Assembly: GCF_015680235.1 (NCBI RefSeq)
Contig: NZ_JADLJL010000039.1
Span: forward strand, 1 to 43,794
DNA from: Pseudomonas guariconensis
GTDB taxonomy: Bacteria > Pseudomonadota > Gammaproteobacteria > Pseudomonadales > Pseudomonadaceae
Direction of reading: 5' to 3'
DNA length: 43,794 bases
In this document: one piece after another, positions 41,184 through 43,794 of the stretch
How positions within the stretch are numbered: position 1 is the first letter of the stretch
How the letters are laid out: every line of letters begins with the position of its first letter
Notes under the pieces: model-generated
Seen by the model: the letters and a program-made list of their open reading frames with translations, nothing else
What the model was told of the DNA's origin: nothing
Database searches by the model: none
Made by a program: the position numbers and the translations under genes

Positions 41184-43580
41184 CTAGTGCGTGCTGATTC
41201 TTTCCTTAGCATCGCCGTCGCGCTTTTCATCTTTCGCGACAATCTCCGGAGCCACATCTGGCAAGGGCTCCGGGGCGTATTGCAGCGCAATTTGCAGGAC
41301 TTCGTCAATCCATTTGACCGGTTTGATCTGAAGATCCTGTTTGATATTTTCAGGAATCTCCTTCAGATCGCGAACATTCTCCTCGGGAATGATCACCGTC
41401 TTGATCCCGCCCCGATGCGCCGCCAGGAGTTTTTCCTTGAGGCCACCGATAGCCAATACCTGGCCACGCAGGGTGATTTCACCGGTCATGGCCACATCGG
41501 CGCGTACCGGGATCTGGGTCAGGGCCGAGACCAGCGCGGTGCACATGCCGATGCCCGCGCTCGGGCCGTCCTTGGGCGTGGCGCCCTCGGGCATGTGGAT
41601 GTGCACGTCATGCTTCTCGTGGAAATCGGCGGCGATACCCAGGCTGCGGGCACGGCTGCGGACCACGGTCTGCGCGGCGGTGATCGACTCGACCATGACG
41701 TCGCCCAGGGAGCCGGTCTTGATCAGCTGGCCCTTGCCGGGGATGACCACCGCTTCGATGGTCAGCAGTTCGCCGCCTACCTGGGTCCAGGCAAGGCCGG
41801 TGACCTGGCCGATCTGGTCCTGCTGCTCGGCCAGGCCGTAGCGGAACTTGCGCACGCCGAGCAGATGCTCGAGCTGTTCGCCGGTGACCTTGACCTTGAG
41901 CTGCTTCTCGCCGGTGTGCTCCTTGACCACCTTGCGGCAGACCTTGGCGATCTGGCGCTCCAGGCCACGCACGCCGGCTTCGCGGGTGTAGTAACGGATG
42001 ATATCGCGGATCGCGGTGACGTCGATCTCCAGCTCGCCCTTCTTCAGGCCGTTGGCCTTGACCTGCTTGGGCGTGAGGTACTTGACCGCGATGTTGATCT
42101 TCTCGTCCTCGGTGTAGCCCGGCAGGCGGATGACTTCCATGCGGTCAAGCAGCGCCGGCGGGATGTTCATCGAGTTCGAGGTGCACAGGAACATCACGTC
42201 TGAGAGGTCGTAGTCGACTTCCAGGTAATGGTCGTTGAAGTTGTGGTTCTGCTCGGGGTCGAGCACCTCCAGCAATGCCGAGGCCGGGTCGCCACGCATG
42301 TCGCTGCCCATCTTGTCGATTTCGTCGAGCAGGAACAGCGGGTTGCGCACGCCCACCTTGGTCATCTTCTGGATCAGCCGGCCCGGCATGGAGCCGATGT
42401 AGGTACGGCGGTGACCGCGGATCTCCGCCTCGTCACGCACACCACCGAGGGCCATGCGCACGAACTTGCGGTTGGTGGCGGCAGCGATGGATTCGGCCAG
42501 GGAGGTCTTGCCCACGCCAGGCGGGCCGACCAGGCACAGCACCGGGCCGCGGATCTTCTTCACGCGCTTCTGTACGGCAAGGTACTCCAGGATGCGTTCC
42601 TTGACCTCTTCCAGGCCATAGTGGTCGGCATCGAGGATTTCCTCGGCCTTGGCCAGGTCCAGGCGCACCTTGCTCTGGGCCTTCCACGGCACCTGTACGA
42701 GCCAGTCCAGGTAGGAGCGCACCACGGTCGCCTCGGCGGACATCGGCGACATCTGCTTGAGCTTGTTCAGCTCGGCCTGGGCCTTGGCCAGGGCGTCCTT
42801 GGGCAGGCCGGCGGCTTCGATGCGCTTTTTCAGCTCCTCGACTTCGTTGTGGCCTTCGTCGCCATCGCCGAGTTCTTTCTGAATGGCCTTCATCTGCTCG
42901 TTCAGGTAGTACTCGCGCTGGCTGCGCTCCATCTGCTTCTTGACCCGGCCACGGATACGCTTCTCGACCTGCAGCAGGTCGATCTCGGCGTCCAGCAGCG
43001 CCAGAACGTGCTCGACCCGGGTCGGCAGGTCGACGATCTCGAGGATCTCCTGTTTCTGCTCGATCTTCAGCGCCATGTGGGCCGCCATGGTATCGACCAG
43101 GCGCCCCGGCTCCTCGATGCTATTGAGCGAGGACAGGACTTCAGCCGGGACCTTCTTGCCCAGCTGGACATACTGCTCGAATTGCGACAGCAACGTGCGC
43201 ACGAAGACTTCCGACTCGCGCTCGGCAGCTTCCGCTTCATCGATCAGGGACACTTCGGCACGGACGTGCCCTTGGGTTTCGGTAAAACGCTCTACCGCAC
43301 CGCGCTGCTCGCCCTCGACCAGCACCTTGACGGTACCATCGGGAAGCTTGAGCAATTGCAGGACGGTGGCGATGGTACCAACGCGGTACAGGGCGTCTTC
43401 GCCTGGATCGTCATCGGCAGGATTCTTCTGGGCCAGCAGCAGGATCTGCTTTTCGCCCGTCATCGCGGCCTCGAGGGCTTCGATGGACTTCTCGCGCCCC
43501 ACGAACAGTGGGATGACCATGTGCGGATAGACAACGACATCGCGCAATGGCAAGAGAGGCAAGTCGAGGGTGGTCTTCAT
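41184..43580 (-). CDS. lon: ATP-dependent protease Lon
   Basis: 798 aa from ATG 43580 (GAGGCG upstream); the longer frame from 43721 runs through the promoter. N-terminal LAN domain ('LPLLPLRDVVVYPHMVIPLFVGREKSI'), coiled-coil region, AAA+ module with Walker A 'GPPGVGKT' and Walker B 'LFLLDEIDK', and the C-terminal protease with catalytic S674 in 'DGPSAGIG' and K717 in 'GGLKEKLLAAH', a spacing of 43 as in E. coli Lon. It degrades misfolded and regulatory proteins. The C-terminal tail is short and charged. Flanked by hupB. Confidence 0.97.
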   Translation of the reverse strand: MKTTLDLPLLPLRDVVVYPHMVIPLFVGREKSIEALEAAMTGEKQILLLAQKNPADDDPGEDALYRVGTIATVLQLLKLPDGTVKVLVEGEQRGAVERFTETQGHVRAEVSLIDEAEAAERESEVFVRTLLSQFEQYVQLGKKVPAEVLSSLNSIEEPGRLVDTMAAHMALKIEQKQEILEIVDLPTRVEHVLALLDAEIDLLQVEKRIRGRVKKQMERSQREYYLNEQMKAIQKELGDGDEGHNEVEELKKRIEAAGLPKDALAKAQAELNKLKQMSPMSAEATVVRSYLDWLVQVPWKAQSKVRLDLAKAEEILDADHYGLEEVKERILEYLAVQKRVKKIRGPVLCLVGPPGVGKTSLAESIAAATNRKFVRMALGGVRDEAEIRGHRRTYIGSMPGRLIQKMTKVGVRNPLFLLDEIDKMGSDMRGDPASALLEVLDPEQNHNFNDHYLEVDYDLSDVMFLCTSNSMNIPPALLDRMEVIRLPGYTEDEKINIAVKYLTPKQVKANGLKKGELEIDVTAIRDIIRYYTREAGVRGLERQIAKVCRKVVKEHTGEKQLKVKVTGEQLEHLLGVRKFRYGLAEQQDQIGQVTGLAWTQVGGELLTIEAVVIPGKGQLIKTGSLGDVMVESITAAQTVVRSRARSLGIAADFHEKHDVHIHMPEGATPKDGPSAGIGMCTALVSALTQIPVRADVAMTGEITLRGQVLAIGGLKEKLLAAHRGGIKTVIIPEENVRDLKEIPENIKQDLQIKPVKWIDEVLQIALQYAPEPLPDVAPEIVAKDEKRDGDAKERISTH

Positions 43581-43641
43581 GATTTCGCCTCTACAGCGGC
43601 CCTTAATGGCCGGAAACCGGTGGAAATGATGCTTGGACCTA

Positions 43642-43670
43642 ATGTGGGGGCAGGTCTGCAAAAATACAAG
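43642..43670 (-). promoter_or_regulatory. Sigma-32-like heat-shock promoter of lon
   Basis: On the minus strand CTTGTA (43665-43670), 14 nt, then CCCCCACAT (43642-43650). This fits the heat-shock pattern CTTGAA-N(13-15)-CCCCAT-type, with the usual GC-rich -10. It lies 62-90 nt upstream of the lon start. Lon is a classical heat-shock gene. Confidence 0.6.
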
Positions 43671-43739
43671 CGCTGAGATCGGAAAAGCAGAAAGGGGCCC
43701 GTACAGACTGTGTGAAAACACACTGATAGGCCCTAGACC

Positions 43740-43766
43740 AAACGCCCCGACTTGTTCGGGGCGTTT
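43740..43766. terminator. Intrinsic terminator upstream of lon
   Basis: AAACGCCCCGA (43740-43750), loop CTTGT, and TCGGGGCGTTT (43756-43766), an 11-bp stem followed on the plus strand by GTTTTTG. It would separate lon from the next gene to the right, outside this window (clpX in related genomes, by inference). Confidence 0.75.
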
Positions 43767-43794
43767 GTTTTTGTGCTGAAAAAAGGCTCTTCAG

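Noticed and set aside
42228..43676. 482-codon open frame opposite lon
   Set aside because: Antisense shadow of lon.

Overview
The window is high-GC gammaproteobacterial chromosome, almost certainly a Pseudomonas of the P. putida type. Evidence for this is the REP elements built on the 'gcgggcttgtcccgcgat' core, the lon-hupB-ppiD gene block, a five-gene Yej-type peptide importer with two binding proteins, a kdpFABC-kdpDE operon, and small DUF6124/DUF3077-type genes. No phage, CRISPR array, rRNA or tRNA gene was seen.

Layout: (1) 1-319 is a composite REP repeat. (2) 320-7695 (+) is a tight operon: two YejA-like binding proteins, permeases YejB and YejE, and the double ATPase YejF. (3) 7726-16294 is an accessory stretch with no REP elements. 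It holds a FAD aromatic-ring monooxygenase (-), a LysR regulator (-), a divergent run of four genes (NepI-like MFS exporter, lipoprotein alpha/beta hydrolase with a Cys nucleophile, aldo/keto reductase, secreted cyclophilin-like protein), then a complete IS1182-family insertion sequence. (4) 16295-18544 (+) carries a foldable leader in front of a DUF6124-type gene, a DUF3077-type gene, and an orphan RcsB/NarL-like response regulator with an atypical output domain. (5) 18654-26575 (-) is kdpFABC followed by kdpDE, with a REP pair between kdpC and kdpD. (6) 26858-31483 (-) holds an AI-2E-type permease, a DUF4892 protein preceded by a translationally overlapping 20-codon ORF, two overlapping alpha/beta hydrolases, GreB and a 102-aa unknown. 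(7) 31667-38323 holds a periplasmic lytic transglycosylase with a solute-binding-like domain (-), TatD (+), a chemoreceptor (+), a Mpo1/DUF962-like membrane protein (+), a CHAD protein (-), a small lipoprotein (-) and a patatin (+). (8) 38417-43794 (-) is lon, hupB and ppiD with recognisable promoters and terminators, preceded by a second, inverted copy of the composite REP repeat seen at the left end.

How the genes work together: the Yej system takes up oligopeptides. Kdp is the high-affinity K+ pump with its own two-component system. Lon, HU-beta and PpiD are protein quality-control and nucleoid housekeeping genes. The LysR-linked accessory cassette looks like a small-molecule modification and export module of unknown substrate. 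The least explained signals are the structured leader at 16515-16621, the LysR-hydrolase-reductase-cyclophilin-like cassette, the 20-codon ORF at 28711-28773, the palindrome at 30483-30502 and the duplicated ~150-bp composite REP element.

All functional calls come from reading translated motifs and context; no database search was possible.
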